DNA from: Clostridia bacterium
Lineage (GTDB): Bacteria > Bacillota > Clostridia > Peptostreptococcales > Anaerovoracaceae
Direction: 5' to 3'
NCBI GenBank assembly: GCA_910575405.1
Contig: CAJTER010000017.1
Location: forward strand, 1 to 64,000
DNA: 64,000 bases
Shown: piece after piece, positions 39,082 to 47,931 of the stretch
Numbering within the stretch: the first letter of the stretch is position 1
Layout of the letters: the number at the start of each line of letters is the position of its first letter
Notes under the pieces: generated by a model
Database searches by the model: none
Told to the model about the DNA's origin: nothing
Seen by the model: only the letters and a program-made list of their open reading frames with translations
Position numbers and translations under genes: made by a program

Positions 39082-39882
39082 TTATAGAAATTGCGTCCCA
39101 TGAAAGTCCGAACCCCGCGTAATATGCAGGTGATGTTTTTCCGCTATCTCCGTAAAGCGAAGCGCCTGCTCATGACTGTGATCCGAATGAAAGCATTCCA
39201 GCCCGCCTAATCCCTGCTGTTTTAGATCCCCCAGCAGGACATCCGTCTTTTCGTAAAATGCCTCGCTCCCCGGCATTCCAAAGCCTTTAATTTGGATGGG
39301 ATGTGCCAAAACTGCGATCCCGCCAGCCTGTTTGATCAGGTCGATGGCCTGAGAGGTCTGCAGCTTTTCTTTTTTAATGGCCCTTGCCTCCGGCGATTCC
39401 AGAAAAAGCCCTTCCTGAAAGGCATCCCGGGGCTTTTCAATATACCCTTTTCGAACCATAGCTCTTGCTATAATGGGTTTTCCAATAAAGGTCTGCCCCT
39501 CCCGCAGAGTCAGTTCCTCCTGAGTCAACGGATACCCCATGTTTTCTAAAAGCTTCAGCAGCTTTTCGTTTCGCTGTCTGCGTTTTTGCAGCAGTTCCGC
39601 CAGTGTTTGTTTTAATTTGGGATGTTCAATATCAATATGATAGCCCAGTATATGAAGCCCTGTGCCGTCATCTGTTTCGGTTGCCAGTTCAATTCCAGGA
39701 ACCACCTGTATCCCCAGAGCTTCTCCTGCAATAAGGGCTTCCTTCACACCGCCTGTACCATCGTGATCCGTAATAGCTATGACATCGTAGCCAGCAGCCT
39801 TTGCCTGTTTTACCACCTCAGTGGGCGAAATGGCTCCGTCGGAAAACCAGGTATGAATATGAAAATCTACCTTTGGTTCCAT
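39082..39882 (-). CDS. PHP-domain phosphoesterase (TrpH/RNase AM-like)
   Basis: A 266-residue PHP protein. Metal motifs: VDFHIHTWFSDG, AITDHDGTGG, PGIELATE, then VLAHP and ITRGSDFHGT. The E. coli homologue (YciV/TrpH) is a 5'-3' exoribonuclease that matures 5S/23S rRNA ends, also acting on 3',5'-bisphosphonucleotides. The length is typical. It overlaps the 3' end of the DJ-1 gene by 16 bases and has GGAGGAAG upstream. Confidence 0.88.
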   Translation of the reverse strand: MEPKVDFHIHTWFSDGAISPTEVVKQAKAAGYDVIAITDHDGTGGVKEALIAGEALGIQVVPGIELATETDDGTGLHILGYHIDIEHPKLKQTLAELLQKRRQRNEKLLKLLENMGYPLTQEELTLREGQTFIGKPIIARAMVRKGYIEKPRDAFQEGLFLESPEARAIKKEKLQTSQAIDLIKQAGGIAVLAHPIQIKGFGMPGSEAFYEKTDVLLGDLKQQGLGGLECFHSDHSHEQALRFTEIAEKHHLHITRGSDFHGTQFL

Positions 39883-40415
39883 AACAAATCTTCCTCCAGC
39901 TTGGCAGCTGCAGTTTTTCCCTTTAAGGTTTCAACCAACTTTATTGCAAAAGGCATTGCTGTAGCCGGCCCTTTTGATGTGAAGATTGTCCCATCTGCCA
40001 CTACAGGGGCATCCTGATGCTGCGCACCTGTCAGATGGTCTTCCATTCCCGGATAAATCGTAGCCTTTTTCCCCTCCAGAATGCCGAGTGCGCCGAAAAC
40101 CATAGGCGCTGCGCAGATGGCAGCCAGATACTTGCCATTTTGCGCAAAGCAGCGAATATGCTTTGTCAGGCCTTCATGGTTTCCCAGGTTTGCTGCTCCC
40201 GGCATTCCTCCTGGAAGTACGATCATTTGGCAATTTTCATAATCCGTCTCTTCAAAGAGAATATCCGCTTCCACCGGAACGTTGTGCGTTCCCATAACCC
40301 GGCGGCTGCCTGTGATGGAAACGGTCTGCACTTCCAGCTCTGCCCGTCTTAAAAGATCCACAATCGTCAAAGCTTCGATTTCCTCAAAGCCATCTGCTAA
40401 ATGTACATAAATCAT
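39867..40415 (-). CDS. DJ-1/PfpI family protein
   Basis: A 182-residue DJ-1/ThiJ-type protein. The acidic residue in LADGFEEIEALTIVDLLRRA and the nucleophile elbow YLAAICAAPMVFGALG (cysteine followed by AAP) are present, as in YajL-like proteins. Proposed roles are glyoxalase or chaperone-like protection of proteins. AGGGAGG precedes the ATG. It follows nadC on the same strand by 46 bp. Confidence 0.88.
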   Translation of the reverse strand: MIYVHLADGFEEIEALTIVDLLRRAELEVQTVSITGSRRVMGTHNVPVEADILFEETDYENCQMIVLPGGMPGAANLGNHEGLTKHIRCFAQNGKYLAAICAAPMVFGALGILEGKKATIYPGMEDHLTGAQHQDAPVVADGTIFTSKGPATAMPFAIKLVETLKGKTAAAKLEEDLLWNQR

Positions 40416-40461
40416 GCTATAATCCCTCCCTTTTTCATACCGCTGACAGATATTGTTTTGC

Positions 40462-41301
40462 TTATTCTGTGGGAGTCAGGTTTTTCAAGGAAAAATCCAA
40501 AGCCGGCGCCCCATACGTTAATATTCCGGCAGAAACATAGTCTACGCCGATTTCTGCAATCTCCCGAAGTCGCTCCTTTGTCACATTTCCAGAGCATTCC
40601 AGCTCTGCTCTGCCTGCTGCCTGCTCTACTGCCTGCCGCATAGTATCATTATCCATGTTGTCCAGCATGATAATATCGGCTCCAGCCGCCAGCGCTTCCT
40701 CAAGCTGCTCCAGCGTTTCTACTTCCACTTCGATTTTTCGCACAAATGGCGCGTATTCCTTTGCCATTTCTACCGCTTTTGCCACGCTTCCGGCTGCTCC
40801 GATGTGATTGTCCTTCAAAAGCAGGCCATCTGACAGGTTAAATCTATGATTCTGCCCGCCTCCTACCTTCACCGCATATTTTTCAAAGACGCGCATATTA
40901 GGCGTCGTTTTCCGCGTATCCAGCAGCTTTGTACCGCTGCCCTCAAGCTCTGCTGCCATCTCATTTGTGAGGGTCGCGATTCCGCTCATACGCTGCAGAT
41001 AATTGAGCGCAGTCCGTTCGCCAGACAAAATCGCGCGGATATCACCTGCAATAAATCCGATGAGATCCCCATCCTTTACCGCATCGCCATCCTTGTATTC
41101 GGTCTTAAAGAATGACTGTTCATCCAGCAGCTGAAAAACACGATGAAAGACTTCCAGTCCGCAGATAATTCCGTCCTCCTTGCAGATGAGCTCTGCAATT
41201 CCGCTTTTCGGTTCCCGCATAACCGCATTGGTCGTTACATCCTCGCTGGTAATATCTTCCTTCAGTGCGCTCAGCAGATAATCATCTATATTAATTTTCA
41301 T
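40462..41301 (-). CDS. nadC: Nicotinate-nucleotide pyrophosphorylase (quinolinate phosphoribosyltransferase)
   Basis: NadC, 279 residues from the ATG at 41301. KINIDDYLLSALKEDITSEDVTT is the family start; RTALNYLQRMSGIATLT and DTRKTTPNMRVFEKYAVKVGGGQNHRFNLSDGLLLKDNH make up the active site. It converts quinolinate and PRPP to nicotinate mononucleotide. The start overlaps the nadB stop by 11 bases. Last gene of the nad operon. Confidence 0.95.
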   Translation of the reverse strand: MKINIDDYLLSALKEDITSEDVTTNAVMREPKSGIAELICKEDGIICGLEVFHRVFQLLDEQSFFKTEYKDGDAVKDGDLIGFIAGDIRAILSGERTALNYLQRMSGIATLTNEMAAELEGSGTKLLDTRKTTPNMRVFEKYAVKVGGGQNHRFNLSDGLLLKDNHIGAAGSVAKAVEMAKEYAPFVRKIEVEVETLEQLEEALAAGADIIMLDNMDNDTMRQAVEQAAGRAELECSGNVTKERLREIAEIGVDYVSAGILTYGAPALDFSLKNLTPTE

Positions 41302-42604
41302 GGTAACACCATTGATCATAAAGCTTTTCGTCCCTTCTTTTAATTTCATCCATAATCAGTTCCCAGTTTGCCGCTTTCCAGGCCTCTACATCTTCATACT
41401 TTGAGAGGTCCTCCTGCTTGTTCCCGTATTCAATCCGAGAGATAGAATCCTTAATTTTTTCTGCAGCACGGTCCGCAAAGACCAGTCCCTCCAAAAGAGA
41501 ATTGCTTGCCAGCCGATTTGCCCCATGGACACCATTACAGCCGGTTTCACCTACAGCATAAAGATTTTCCGCAGAGGTTTCTCCATAGGTGTTAGTTTCA
41601 ATGCCGCCCATCAGATAGTGCTGAGCCGGCGCAACTGGAATTGGCTCCTTACAGAGATCATAGCCTTCCTCCAGACATTTCTGATAAATATTGGGGAAAC
41701 GACCGCGAATCCATTCTTCCGGTTTTCCCACAAGCGACAAGTATACGCACTCGCTGCCTGTCCTGTTCATTTCGTCCTGAATTGCACCCGAAACGACATC
41801 TCGCGGAAGCAGCTCGTCCACAAAACGCTCACCTTTGCTGTTGAGGAGAATCGCACCCTCTCCACGCACAGACTCTGAGATTAAAAATCCCCGCCCCGGA
41901 TTCTTGGAGTATAAAACCGTTGGATGGATCTGCACGTAATTGAGATTCTTCAGCTTTATGCCGTGTTTTGCTGCCAAAGCAAAGCTGTCTCCTGTGATAT
42001 GCGGGAAGTTTGTCGAATGAGAAAAGAGACCTCCCATTCCGCCGGTTGCCAGAATAACAGCCTTAGCTGCAATCTGACAAAGCGCCCCATCCGCCTTCCG
42101 CACAATGATGCCTGTACAGCGGTTTTGTTCCATGACCAGATCCATCATCAAAGTGTACTCTTCAATATGGATGTTGTTTCGCTTTCGGGCGGCAGCTATC
42201 AGTTTACTGGTAATTTCCTTTCCGGTAATATCTTTATGGTGCAGGATCCGGCAGGTGCTGTGAGCCCCCTCCCTGGTATAATCCAGACTGCCATCTTCCT
42301 TGTGGTCAAATTCCACACCATAGGAAACCAGTCTTTGATTTACCTTGTCTGATCCTTTAATCATACATGTGACAGATTCCTCATTGTTTTCATATCTTCC
42401 TGCACGCAGAGTATCTTCAAAAAAAGCATCAAAGTCATCCTCTTCTTTCAGAGTGCATATGCCCCCCTGTGCCAGATATGAATTACTATTTTCGGTCTTA
42501 TCCTTTGTGATCATCAAAACCTTCAGGTCTTCGGGAAGACTGAGGGCTGCAAACATACCGGAAGCTCCGGTGCCTGCAATGATCACATCATATTTACTGT
42601 CCAT
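41291..42604 (-). CDS. nadB: L-aspartate oxidase
   Basis: NadB, 437 residues, an FAD enzyme with IAGTGASGMFAALSLP at the N-terminus, SNSYLAQGGICTL, the active-site EGAHSTCRILHHKDITG segment, ATGGMGGLF, and ETGCNGVHGANRLASNSLLEGLVFADRAA at the end. It oxidises aspartate to iminoaspartate, which NadA uses. It is somewhat short at the C-terminus compared with enterobacterial NadB, as in other Firmicutes. Confidence 0.95.
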   Translation of the reverse strand: MDSKYDVIIAGTGASGMFAALSLPEDLKVLMITKDKTENSNSYLAQGGICTLKEEDDFDAFFEDTLRAGRYENNEESVTCMIKGSDKVNQRLVSYGVEFDHKEDGSLDYTREGAHSTCRILHHKDITGKEITSKLIAAARKRNNIHIEEYTLMMDLVMEQNRCTGIIVRKADGALCQIAAKAVILATGGMGGLFSHSTNFPHITGDSFALAAKHGIKLKNLNYVQIHPTVLYSKNPGRGFLISESVRGEGAILLNSKGERFVDELLPRDVVSGAIQDEMNRTGSECVYLSLVGKPEEWIRGRFPNIYQKCLEEGYDLCKEPIPVAPAQHYLMGGIETNTYGETSAENLYAVGETGCNGVHGANRLASNSLLEGLVFADRAAEKIKDSISRIEYGNKQEDLSKYEDVEAWKAANWELIMDEIKRRDEKLYDQWCYHEN

Positions 42605-42625
42605 AATCGTTTTTCAAGCGTCCTC

Positions 42626-43534
42626 CTATTTCGCCAATTCCAGCATACGGGTAAGGGGTTTCTGTGCCTTTGCACGTGCCGCCTCATCCATTTCAACTGT
42701 TTGATCCATAGATTCTAATGTACGCAGAACTTTTTCCAGTGTAATCTTTTTCATGCCTTCGCAGATCTGCTGTTCTTTTGCAGGGTGAAATACTTTATCC
42801 GGATTATTTTTTTGCAGTTCGTAAAATACGCCTGTTTCCGTACATACGATAAATTCCTCAGCACGGCTTTCCCCTGCTCTTGCAATAATTCCCGATGTAC
42901 TGCCTATATAATCCGCTTCCTCCAGCACAGCCATGGTGCATTCCGGATGCGCCAGCACCTCAGCCTCAGGCCACCTTTTCTTGGCGGCAAGAACATCCTC
43001 CTTCGTGATTTCTTTGTGTACATAGCAGTAACCATCGTTGAAAATGAAGTTTTTCTCCGGAAGCTTTGATGCAATATATCTCCCCAGATTTTCATCCGGT
43101 ATGAACAGAATATTTTTGTTCGGCAAAGAGCTGACGATCTTCATCGCATTAGAAGAAGTCACACACACATCTGAGTGGCGCTTTAACTCTGCCGTAGAAT
43201 TAATGTAACATACAACCGCCAGATCCTCATATTCGGCCCGTATCTTCTCAATTTTTTCACCGGCAGCCATATGTGCCATAGGACAATCCGCTTCTACATC
43301 CGGCATGAGTACCAGCTTCTCCGGATTAAGAATCTTTGCACTCTCGCCCATAAAGGATACCCCACAGAACAGAATCGCTTTTTCTTTTGCTTCTACTGCT
43401 TTTTCACTCAGGTAATACGAATCTCCTACACAGTCGGCAACTTTCTGAACTTCTGCATCCACATAATAGTGCGCCAGTATCAGAACATCCTTCTCTTCTT
43501 TTAATTTCTTGATTTGTTTCGCCGTTTCAGTCAT
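42626..43534 (-). CDS. nadA: Quinolinate synthase
   Basis: NadA, 302 residues, a [4Fe-4S] enzyme that condenses iminoaspartate with dihydroxyacetone phosphate. ILAHYYVDAEVQKVADCVGDSYYLS, FCGVSFMGESAKIL and the cysteines in VVCYINSTAELK, HPECTMAV and QQICEGMKK are consistent with the cluster ligands. AGGAG precedes the ATG. First gene of nadABC. Confidence 0.96.
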   Translation of the reverse strand: MTETAKQIKKLKEEKDVLILAHYYVDAEVQKVADCVGDSYYLSEKAVEAKEKAILFCGVSFMGESAKILNPEKLVLMPDVEADCPMAHMAAGEKIEKIRAEYEDLAVVCYINSTAELKRHSDVCVTSSNAMKIVSSLPNKNILFIPDENLGRYIASKLPEKNFIFNDGYCYVHKEITKEDVLAAKKRWPEAEVLAHPECTMAVLEEADYIGSTSGIIARAGESRAEEFIVCTETGVFYELQKNNPDKVFHPAKEQQICEGMKKITLEKVLRTLESMDQTVEMDEAARAKAQKPLTRMLELAK

Positions 43535-43635
43535 CTTTTTTTCTCCTCATACTCCTCGCAGGCTGTGCCTGTCCCGGGGATATAAAACGATTGCCCGATC
43601 TGTCTTTGGATCCGGCAGCTAACATTTCATGGTAT

Positions 43636-43690
43636 TTAGTACGATAATACATACTAATTCTACTATTACACATTTTCATGTAAGTGTCAA
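43636..43690 (-). promoter_or_regulatory. nadABC promoter with palindromic candidate operator
   Basis: Minus strand TTGACA (43690-43685), 16-bp spacer, TAATAG (43668-43663). Just downstream is TTAGTATG-TATTAT-CGTACTAA (43657-43636), an inverted repeat with one mismatch in eight, where a repressor would block initiation. NiaR-type repressors control nad operons in Firmicutes, but I cannot assign this site to NiaR from sequence alone. Confidence 0.6.
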
Positions 43691-43798
43691 GGATTTTTCT
43701 CCCAAAATCCAGGAGCCTGCTGCCCTGCGTTTTGCATCCATTCAAACCGCCGGACTTCCTCTTGTTTAATGATTTCCGCGCCGCTGCGGCCTTTTACC

Positions 43799-43833
43799 AA
43801 AAAAATAAAAGGGCACCTGCATTTAGGTCCCCC
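43799..43833 (-). terminator. Terminator overlapping the lepB stop codon
   Basis: The minus strand reads GGGACCT-AAATGC-AGGTGCCC followed by TTTTATTTTTTT. The hairpin (43811-43831) contains the lepB stop codon (43823-43825), leaving almost no 3' untranslated region. Confidence 0.8.
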
Positions 43834-44698
43834 TGATATTCAAAATCACTTTTCCCACTATATCCTTTTTTTGTACAAGGCCAATTTCGCTGTTCCTAGA
43901 GTCCTTGGAATTTGTCCGATTGTCACCCAGTACAAAATAGCAGTCCTCATTTACAGTAATCGGATATGTCACGTTCTCATCTGTAATAGAAGTTACTGTG
44001 TAGATGTTCTTCTCTTCCGCAGCTTCCCCGTTGATATACAGTCCGCCTTTGGATTGGCTGATATCTACAGTATCACCTTCTGTTGCCACTACCCGTTTAA
44101 TGAGCTTCTCTCCCTGGGCTGTTTCAAAGACAATTACATCCCCTTTTTCAATCGTACCCTTGGCAATGCGAAGAATCAGCACTCGATCACCATCACAAAA
44201 ACCTGGATTCATAGAGTCTCCTGAAACATGGGAAATACTGATGATAAAATGATAGATAAAAATCGCCGCCAGAATCACAATTGCAGCTTCCACCACAATT
44301 TCCTTCCAACCTCCTCTCAGGGACTCAGACAAACGGGGCAGCAACCGTCTCTGGGCCTGTTTGAACCTGCCGCCAAGACCCTCTGCCGCCCCGCGAATAC
44401 CCACCATGGAACTGCCTTGGGAATCGGGTTTTGAGGAATGCGGAGAAGCGTATCCTGTATAGGTAGGTACAGGTTCACCGTCACTGTAAGTTCTCGGCCC
44501 TGATGGATTCTGGGAAAAAACCTGTTCAATGGCATCCTGAAAAAAGGGGTCAGAAACATGTTGTCCCTGACCATTTGTATATGAAGTATGGTTTTCTCTT
44601 CCTGTTTCATAGGATGACTTTCCCTTATAGCCGCCTTTTTTTCTCTTGGGCTCCTCTTCTCCCATTATTTCAAATATGTTCAGCTCATTATTGTTCAT
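43823..44698 (-). CDS. lepB: Signal peptidase I with long hydrophilic N-terminal extension
   Basis: A 291-residue type I signal peptidase. One transmembrane helix at about 135-158 (EIVVEAAIVILAAIFIYHFII); catalytic serine in SGDSMNPGFCDGDRVLI and lysine in GEKLIKRVVATEGDTV, box E GDNRTNSKDSR. It cleaves signal peptides outside the membrane. The roughly 130-residue cytoplasmic extension rich in G, S, Q and P is longer than in most Firmicute SipS proteins. Its ATG overlaps the end of the coiled-coil gene, so the two are coupled. Confidence 0.93.
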   Translation of the reverse strand: MNNNELNIFEIMGEEEPKRKKGGYKGKSSYETGRENHTSYTNGQGQHVSDPFFQDAIEQVFSQNPSGPRTYSDGEPVPTYTGYASPHSSKPDSQGSSMVGIRGAAEGLGGRFKQAQRRLLPRLSESLRGGWKEIVVEAAIVILAAIFIYHFIISISHVSGDSMNPGFCDGDRVLILRIAKGTIEKGDVIVFETAQGEKLIKRVVATEGDTVDISQSKGGLYINGEAAEEKNIYTVTSITDENVTYPITVNEDCYFVLGDNRTNSKDSRNSEIGLVQKKDIVGKVILNIRGT

Positions 44699-46298
44699 CC
44701 ATTCTCACCAAAAGGCTTGCATCTTCTATATCGTCGTTTCCCTGAAAATAAAGCTTGCTTCTGATTCCCTCCAGGGCTTCACTGACACCGCCGATATCAT
44801 CTTTTACCTTTTTGAATTCACCTTCAATTTTTTCAATATATGTACTGTACTTATATTTCTGCTGCTGAAGCTTTTTCTCTTCCTGCTCTAAGTTCCTGCG
44901 TTCTTCCTCCAATCTCAGCTCAAGAGCTTTTTTCTGCTCTTCCATCTCAGATTTCATCCTGTTGATTTCAGCTCTTGCCATGGACTTTTCATTCTGCATT
45001 TCAATTTCCAGATTTGCACGCATACTCTGGATTTCGGAATTAAAGCTTTCCCTCGCTTTATTCACGCTCTTTGTAAGATTCTCCTGAACAGCCTTTACTT
45101 CAGCCTGGCTCTTTGCACGGGCAGCTTCCACTTCCTGACGGACAGCAAGCTGCTCAGCTTCCAGTTCCTCTTTTACTCGCTTCTGCTTGCGCTCCAATTC
45201 GTGATTTACGCGTTCCTGCTTGGCCTTCAGCTCTGCATTCACTTTATTCTGTTGGGAAGTCAACTCCTCACGAACTCTTTTCTTTTCCTCCGCAAGCTCA
45301 GCCTGCACGCGGGCTTTTTCTTCAGCAAGCTCTTCGGAAACCCGCTTTTGATCGGCTTCCAACTTGTCGCTGATTTTCTGCTGTCTGCTTTCCAGCTCCT
45401 CGTTGATTTTCTTTTCTTTTGTTTCCAACTCTGTATTTACTTTATTCTGTTTACTTTCCAGCTGATCTGCAATTTTCCTCTGCTCAGTTTCAAGCTGCTG
45501 GCGAATCCGCTTTTGTTCCGCCTCAAGTTCTGCATTAACCTGCGCCCTTTTCTCGTTGATCTGCCGCTCTGCTTCTTTCCATGCAGCCTCAATCTGCATC
45601 TGCGATCTGGCTTTTTCCATCTGGATATCTTCTTCCGTCTGCTCACGCTGAGCTTTCAAAAGGATTTCCGCCTCTGTCTTATCAGCCTCCACTTTGTCCC
45701 GGATAGCTTTCATTTCCATTTCAAACCGGTTCCGACTTGCCTGAGATTCCCGGTCAAATTCCTCCCGTGCCTGCTGCAGCTCCGTTTGAGCCTTGACCTT
45801 TTCCGCCTGGAACTGGAGACGTTCTTCTTCCTGTTTTTTTTCAGATTCAGCCAGCTGCTGCTGACCCTCCTCCATCATCTGAGAAACTTCTGCCCTTGCT
45901 CTGGAAACGATTTCATTGCTGTTCTTTTTCGCTTCCATCATCATGTTCATATATACATCATTATTGGCCTCGTATTTCTGCAGACGCTGTAAAAGCTCCT
46001 TATTCTTTACAGATGCTTCCTCTTCGGCCTTTTCTCTGGCTTCCTGACGGACCTGAGCAATCTGCTGCTCCATAGCCTGCTTGTCCGTTCCCATCTGCTG
46101 GTGAATTGCTGCCTTTTCTGAGTCAAAAAGCTGTTCTAGCTGCGCAATACTGGCTTCGTAAAAGTTGCACAAATCCTGCATGCATGTATAAACATCCTCT
46201 CTTGCGAACCCATCCGCTACGCCCTTTTTTATGTTCATATTTTGAAGCAGTCTTACTACTTCTTCTTTACGCTGCTTTGCAAATTCATTCCTATCCAT
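44688..46298 (-). CDS. Long coiled-coil protein with 11-residue (hendecad) repeats
   Basis: A 536-residue, highly charged protein with no signal peptide or membrane helix. Residues 1-60 form a possible small N-terminal domain (VYTCMQDLCNFYEASIAQLEQLF). From about 60 to 490 it is continuous coiled coil. Residues 250-403 consist of fourteen consecutive 11-residue units of form EQKRVxxELEx, without the heptad slips seen elsewhere. Hendecads favour straight or slightly right-handed coils. The last 35 residues are a separate tail. I do not recognise a named family; polar or cytoskeletal scaffolds such as DivIVA are only loosely similar in N-terminal layout. Start supported by AGAGGACAGG. It overlaps lepB by 11 bases. 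Confidence 0.85.
   Translation of the reverse strand: MDRNEFAKQRKEEVVRLLQNMNIKKGVADGFAREDVYTCMQDLCNFYEASIAQLEQLFDSEKAAIHQQMGTDKQAMEQQIAQVRQEAREKAEEEASVKNKELLQRLQKYEANNDVYMNMMMEAKKNSNEIVSRARAEVSQMMEEGQQQLAESEKKQEEERLQFQAEKVKAQTELQQAREEFDRESQASRNRFEMEMKAIRDKVEADKTEAEILLKAQREQTEEDIQMEKARSQMQIEAAWKEAERQINEKRAQVNAELEAEQKRIRQQLETEQRKIADQLESKQNKVNTELETKEKKINEELESRQQKISDKLEADQKRVSEELAEEKARVQAELAEEKKRVREELTSQQNKVNAELKAKQERVNHELERKQKRVKEELEAEQLAVRQEVEAARAKSQAEVKAVQENLTKSVNKARESFNSEIQSMRANLEIEMQNEKSMARAEINRMKSEMEEQKKALELRLEEERRNLEQEEKKLQQQKYKYSTYIEKIEGEFKKVKDDIGGVSEALEGIRSKLYFQGNDDIEDASLLVRMDEQ
45090..45551 (-). repeat. Fourteen 33-bp units encoding hendecads
   Basis: The part of the coiled-coil gene coding residues 250-403 repeats every 33 bp at protein level (for example KQNKVNTELET, KEKKINEELES, DQKRVSEELAE, KQKRVKEELEA). 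DNA identity between units is moderate, so the array is old rather than freshly duplicated. Confidence 0.8.
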
Positions 46299-46532
46299 AC
46301 CTGTCCTCTTTCTGGTTATCAGTTATCGTTATAGATTTGTTTTCTGTTTCACCTTAAACCCGTTTCCAACTGTAAAACACGATTACTCTATATCCCTACT
46401 CCGTATATCAAAAATTATATAAAATTTCTCTTGGTTTTTATATTACTAGATTTTTTGCACAAATACAAGGCTGTGGCCTGCTTTTTTCTCAAGAAATCTC
46501 AATTAATTTTTCGATTTATATCTCTTTTTTTA

Positions 46533-46561
46533 TTGACTTTCCATGTTTTCCATAGTAAAAT
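46533..46561 (+). promoter_or_regulatory. Promoter of tRNA-Ala
   Basis: TTGACT (46533-46538), 17-bp spacer, TAAAAT (46556-46561), 25 bp before the tRNA. The 46299-46586 gap otherwise holds only AT-rich sequence. Confidence 0.72.
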
Positions 46562-46586
46562 AATAATTACAGTTGAGTTTTGATGT

Positions 46587-46662
46587 GGGGGATTAGCGCA
46601 GCTGGGAGCGCGTTTGACTGGCAGTCAAGAGGTCACGGGTTCGATCCCCGTATTCTCCACCA
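46587..46662 (+). tRNA. tRNA-Ala (anticodon GGC)
   Basis: 76-nt cloverleaf: acceptor GGGGGAT/ATTCTCC, D arm GCGC/GCGC, anticodon stem TTTGA/TCAAG with loop CTGGCAG (anticodon GGC), T arm ACGGG-TTCGATC-CCCGT, discriminator A and encoded CCA. It forms the left edge of the decayed mobile island, a usual integration target. Confidence 0.95.
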
Positions 46663-46666
46663 ACAG

Positions 46667-46706
46667 AAAACGCTTGGAATTTCAACGATTTCGAGCGTTT
46701 TTTCTT
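46667..46706 (+). terminator. Terminator after tRNA-Ala
   Basis: AAAACGCT pairs with AGCGTTTT and is followed by TTTTCTTGTCTTT, five bases after the tRNA CCA. Confidence 0.7.
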
Positions 46707-46921
46707 GTCTTTAATTTTACAATTTTTAGGTAAAAAATCCCTTGTTTTCCCCTATTTCCCGGTATAGATGTGGGAGTTAGTGTGGGAGAACTCTTGGAAT
46801 ATTTTTGAAAATACTAAAAAATTGGTAGAATTTAGGTGAATGTAAAAATTTATTTTTTTGTGTGGTTATTCATTATTCTATCGGTGTCATACAGTTTAAG
46901 CGTTTTTGATACCGGCGATTA

Positions 46922-47224
46922 TTATAGTATTCTATGTAATTGCCTCAGTTCCGTTACATCTGTCAGCCATTTCTCTCCAAAATGGCCAGCATAAAATTCC
47001 CGGTTGAGAATGTTTTCTGCTGTCTGCGCATAGTCCATTTCATGCTCAATACAGTATTTTACGATTTCCACCCGTTCCTCGTATGTGGTCTTTATAAAAA
47101 ACGGTGTGTAGTGGTCGATTTTGCTATGCCCAAAAGACTTAACAGACACTCTCCAGACCTGTTTTAGAGTTTGAGGTTTTTTATGTTCTTTTTTCGAGCA
47201 GTTATCCATCTGCTCATGCAGCAC
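46922..47224 (-). pseudogene. IS3-family transposase remnant, orfA-orfB deletion fusion
   Basis: A 100-codon frame joins two parts. TTYEERVEIVKYCIEHEMDYAQTAE matches the HTH of IS3-type OrfA, and directly after it ENILNREFYAGHFGEKWLTDVTE matches the start of the OrfB catalytic region (first catalytic aspartate in TDVT). The intervening half of OrfA and start of OrfB are missing, so it is an internal deletion product. The rest of OrfB is absent. Confidence 0.7.
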
Positions 47225-47355
47225 AGAGTTTATCCATACATAACATATCAGGGATTGGCAGGAAGCCAGCTAAAAAAATTCCTGCTTATGCAACGCTACT
47301 TCTCACCATGAAACAGGAAGTAGAATCTCCACTTAACAGAATTAGTATCACTTAT

Positions 47356-47392
47356 AACCGTAAGGGTCACAGAACCTTTACGGTTTTTCTTT
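47356..47392 (+). terminator. Terminator-like hairpin before the sigma-like gene
   Basis: AACCGTAAGG pairs with CCTTTACGGTT (one bulge) and is followed by TTTTCTTTTG. Plus-strand intrinsic terminator. Confidence 0.7.
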
Positions 47393-47505
47393 TGTCGTTT
47401 TTTATCGGAATGTGCCGAAGGGTTGTTTCTGCTGTTGGCTGCCGTTCGCCACCTTTCCAATCTGGATTATTACATTTCAAAAATTTCAGATTGGAGGAAA
47501 AAAGA

Positions 47506-47931
47506 ATGGCATACAACAACGGACGGGAGAACAGAAAATGGCTTATCTGGAAAGAAGCCGAGGAAAAAATATTGTGGGAGCATGGAGGTGATGAAACCAC
47601 CACCCCGCAAATCCGCACAGACGACAGGGCAGACTTCAATTCCAACAGGCGGTTTTACCATTGGATAAGCGAGTTCGGCGAATACCTTGAGGGGATGGCA
47701 GACAAAGAACGACATACAGATGTAAAGACCGTTGCTGATTTACTGGACGAGATTGAGGACGAAACTCTATGTCGGACATTGCTTACGGTGGGCAGGCGTA
47801 CTCTGCAAATCTTCCTGCTGAAAATGCAGGGCTATTCCATAAAGGAGATTGCCCCACTTGTAGGATTGACAACAGGGGCTATCTATGCACGGCTAGACCA
47901 TCTGCGGAAAAAGCTGCGGAAGATTTTATAA
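47506..47931 (+). CDS. Sigma-70 region 4-like HTH protein of conjugative-element type
   Basis: A 141-residue protein; the ATG at 47506 has GGAGGAAAAAAGA. The frame opens 66 codons earlier, but that part runs through a terminator. The C-terminal ICRTLLTVGRRTLQIFLLKM...GYSIKEIAPLVGLTTGAIYARLDHLRKKLRKIL is a sigma region 4-type HTH. Such short sigma-like proteins are common in Tn916/Tn1549-like elements, where they serve as regulators. The WKEAEEKILWEHGGDETTT start fits that group. Confidence 0.7.
   Translation: MAYNNGRENRKWLIWKEAEEKILWEHGGDETTTPQIRTDDRADFNSNRRFYHWISEFGEYLEGMADKERHTDVKTVADLLDEIEDETLCRTLLTVGRRTLQIFLLKMQGYSIKEIAPLVGLTTGAIYARLDHLRKKLRKIL

Noticed and set aside
45090-45551. CRISPR-like regular repeats
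   Set aside because: The 33-bp periodicity is protein hendecads; there are no conserved repeats with unique spacers anywhere in the window.
45201-45992. A hydrophobic plus-strand frame opposite the coiled-coil gene resembling a membrane protein
   Set aside because: Complement of Glu/Lys/Gln-rich codons yields Leu/Phe-rich translation; an artefact.
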